From: Novosphingobium sp.
GTDB taxonomy: Bacteria; Pseudomonadota; Alphaproteobacteria; Sphingomonadales; Sphingomonadaceae
Assembly: GCA_028697875.1 (NCBI GenBank)
Contig: JAQVEQ010000185.1
Coordinates: 1 to 5,529, forward strand
Length of the DNA: 5,529 bases
Direction of reading: 5' to 3'
Positions 4,502-5,529 of the stretch are shown here, piece after piece. Under the pieces are notes generated by a model. The model was not told the DNA's origin and made no database searches. It worked only from the letters and a program-made list of their open reading frames with translations. Made by a program: the position numbers and the translations under genes. Each line of letters starts with the position of its first letter. Positions within the stretch are counted from its first letter, which is position 1.

Positions 4502-5529
4502 TTACCGCGGTTGTTCGCTGACGGTGGCGAAGGTTCGCCCGTCGGCTTCGAGGGTGGCCTGCTGACCGGTGAAATCCTGCCAGCGCTTGATGATCACGTC
4601 GCAGTAGCGCGGATCGAGTTCCATCAGCCGCGCGACGCGACCGTTCATCTCGGCGGCGATCAGGGTGGTGCCCGATCCGCCGAAGCTGTCGAGCACGATA
4701 TCGCCGCCCTTGGTGTTGTTGAGCATCTGGTACTCGAACAGGGCGACGGGCTTCATGGTCGGGTGTTCGCCATTACGCGACGGCTTGTCGAACTTGAGGA
4801 TGGTGGTCTGCTTGCGGTCGCTGGCCCACAGGTGCCCGGCGCCGCCCTTCCAGCCATAGAGGCAGGGTTCGTGCTGCCAGTGGTAATCCTGCCGCCCCAG
4901 AGCCAGCGAGGATTTCTCCCAGATCAGGCACTGGCGGATTTTCCAGCCGGCATCGATCGCCGCGCCACGGAAATTGTAGCCCTCGCTGTCGGCGTGCCAG
5001 ATGTAGAACACGGCGCCGGGCTTCATCACCGTGCTCGCCGTGACATAGGCATCGCGCAGGAACTGGCGGAACTCGTCGTCCGCCATGTTGTCATTCTGGA
5101 TGGTCAGCTTGTCCTTGGTGCCGCCCTCATAGGCGACATTGTACGGTGGATCGGTCAGCCACATGTCGACCATCTGCCCGGCGGTCAGTTTTTCCATGTC
5201 ATCGACACTGGTGCTGTCGCCGCACATCAGCCGGTGTTTGCCGAGCATCCAGACGTCGCCCGGGCAACTCACCGGAATTTCCGGAGGGTTGGGAGCCGCG
5301 TCTGGGTCGGTCAGGCCATCAGTCTTGTCGGCGATCAACGCCGCGAGTTCATCATCGGAAAAGCCGGTGAGTCCAAGATCGAAATCGAACGCCTGCAAAT
5401 CGGTCAGCTCGACGCGGAGCAGTTCGGCGTCCCAGCCGGCGTTCAGCGCCAGCTTGTTGTCGGCCAGCACATAGGCCCGCTTCTGGGCCTCGGTCCAACC
5501 CGCCGCGACCATCACGGGGATCTCGGTCA
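4502..5529 (-). CDS. ParB-linked DNA methyltransferase, beta-class DPPY type, probably adenine-N6 (5' end off the right edge)
   Basis: By family, it methylates an exocyclic amino group, most likely adenine N6 given D-P-P-Y, using S-adenosylmethionine. Counting from the GTG at 5515: S-E-A-Q-like helix G-W-T-E-A-Q-K-R-A-Y-V-L-A-D-N-K-L-A at 6-23, which is the end of the ParB/sulfiredoxin-like domain commonly fused to these enzymes; a linker to about 85; motif IV T-D-P-P-Y-N at 121-126; motif X region H-P-T-M-K-P at 251-256; motif I L-D-S-F-G-G-S-G-T-T at 275-284. Motif IV before motif I is the beta-class order. The frame stays open upstream of that GTG to the window edge and reads T-E-I-P just before it, as ParB-domain sequences usually do, so the true start lies outside. 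It ends at a TAA (4502-4504), four bases before the C5 methyltransferase start. The catalytic domain looks complete. Confidence 0.92.
   Translation of the reverse strand, partial: TEIPVMVAAGWTEAQKRAYVLADNKLALNAGWDAELLRVELTDLQAFDFDLGLTGFSDDELAALIADKTDGLTDPDAAPNPPEIPVSCPGDVWMLGKHRLMCGDSTSVDDMEKLTAGQMVDMWLTDPPYNVAYEGGTKDKLTIQNDNMADDEFRQFLRDAYVTASTVMKPGAVFYIWHADSEGYNFRGAAIDAGWKIRQCLIWEKSSLALGRQDYHWQHEPCLYGWKGGAGHLWASDRKQTTILKFDKPSRNGEHPTMKPVALFEYQMLNNTKGGDIVLDSFGGSGTTLIAAEMNGRVARLMELDPRYCDVIIKRWQDFTGQQATLEADGRTFATVSEQPR

Overview
This window looks like the packaging end of a siphovirus-type prophage (HK97-like portal, P27-type small terminase, Terminase_1-type large terminase) in a GC-rich bacterium. 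Base composition (about 65-75% GC in the sampled structural and packaging genes) and protein flavour suggest an alphaproteobacterium. This is a family-level impression, not a placement.

All the recognisable phage genes lie on the minus strand, in this transcription order: a ParB-linked, beta-class (DPPY) DNA methyltransferase whose start lies off the right edge; a cytosine-C5 methyltransferase; the small terminase subunit; the large terminase subunit; and the first 135 codons of the portal protein, running off the left edge. The genes are packed phage-style: a 4-nt gap between the two methyltransferases, a 47-nt overlap of the C5 methyltransferase with terS, and a 4-nt GTGA overlap of terL with the portal gene. 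The methyltransferases probably modify the phage genome, and the terminase then cuts and pumps DNA through the portal.

The terS-terL junction is disrupted. A plus-strand gene of 164 codons, clearly lower in GC (about 52%), sits between them. It is flanked by two imperfect direct copies of the same terS-3'/terL-5' junction (about 89% identical over 109 bp, with a 48-bp perfect core). The copy next to terS supplies the real end of terS plus a dead beginning of terL. The copy next to terL supplies the real beginning of terL plus a dead end of terS. Both packaging genes are therefore intact and the cargo gene lies antisense to them. The cargo protein has an R-x4-H motif of the kind found in HEPN ribonucleases, so it is a candidate moron or defence gene.

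The second unusual point is in the C5 methyltransferase. Its 3' half reads as two plausible proteins in overlapping frames. One is the methyltransferase C-terminus with motif X. The other is a +1-frame protein of about 158 residues with repeated W-P-T-P motifs and a well-formed C-terminus. It has its own ATG with a Shine-Dalgarno-like sequence, GC-rich third codon positions, and a stop codon exactly three bases before the terS start.
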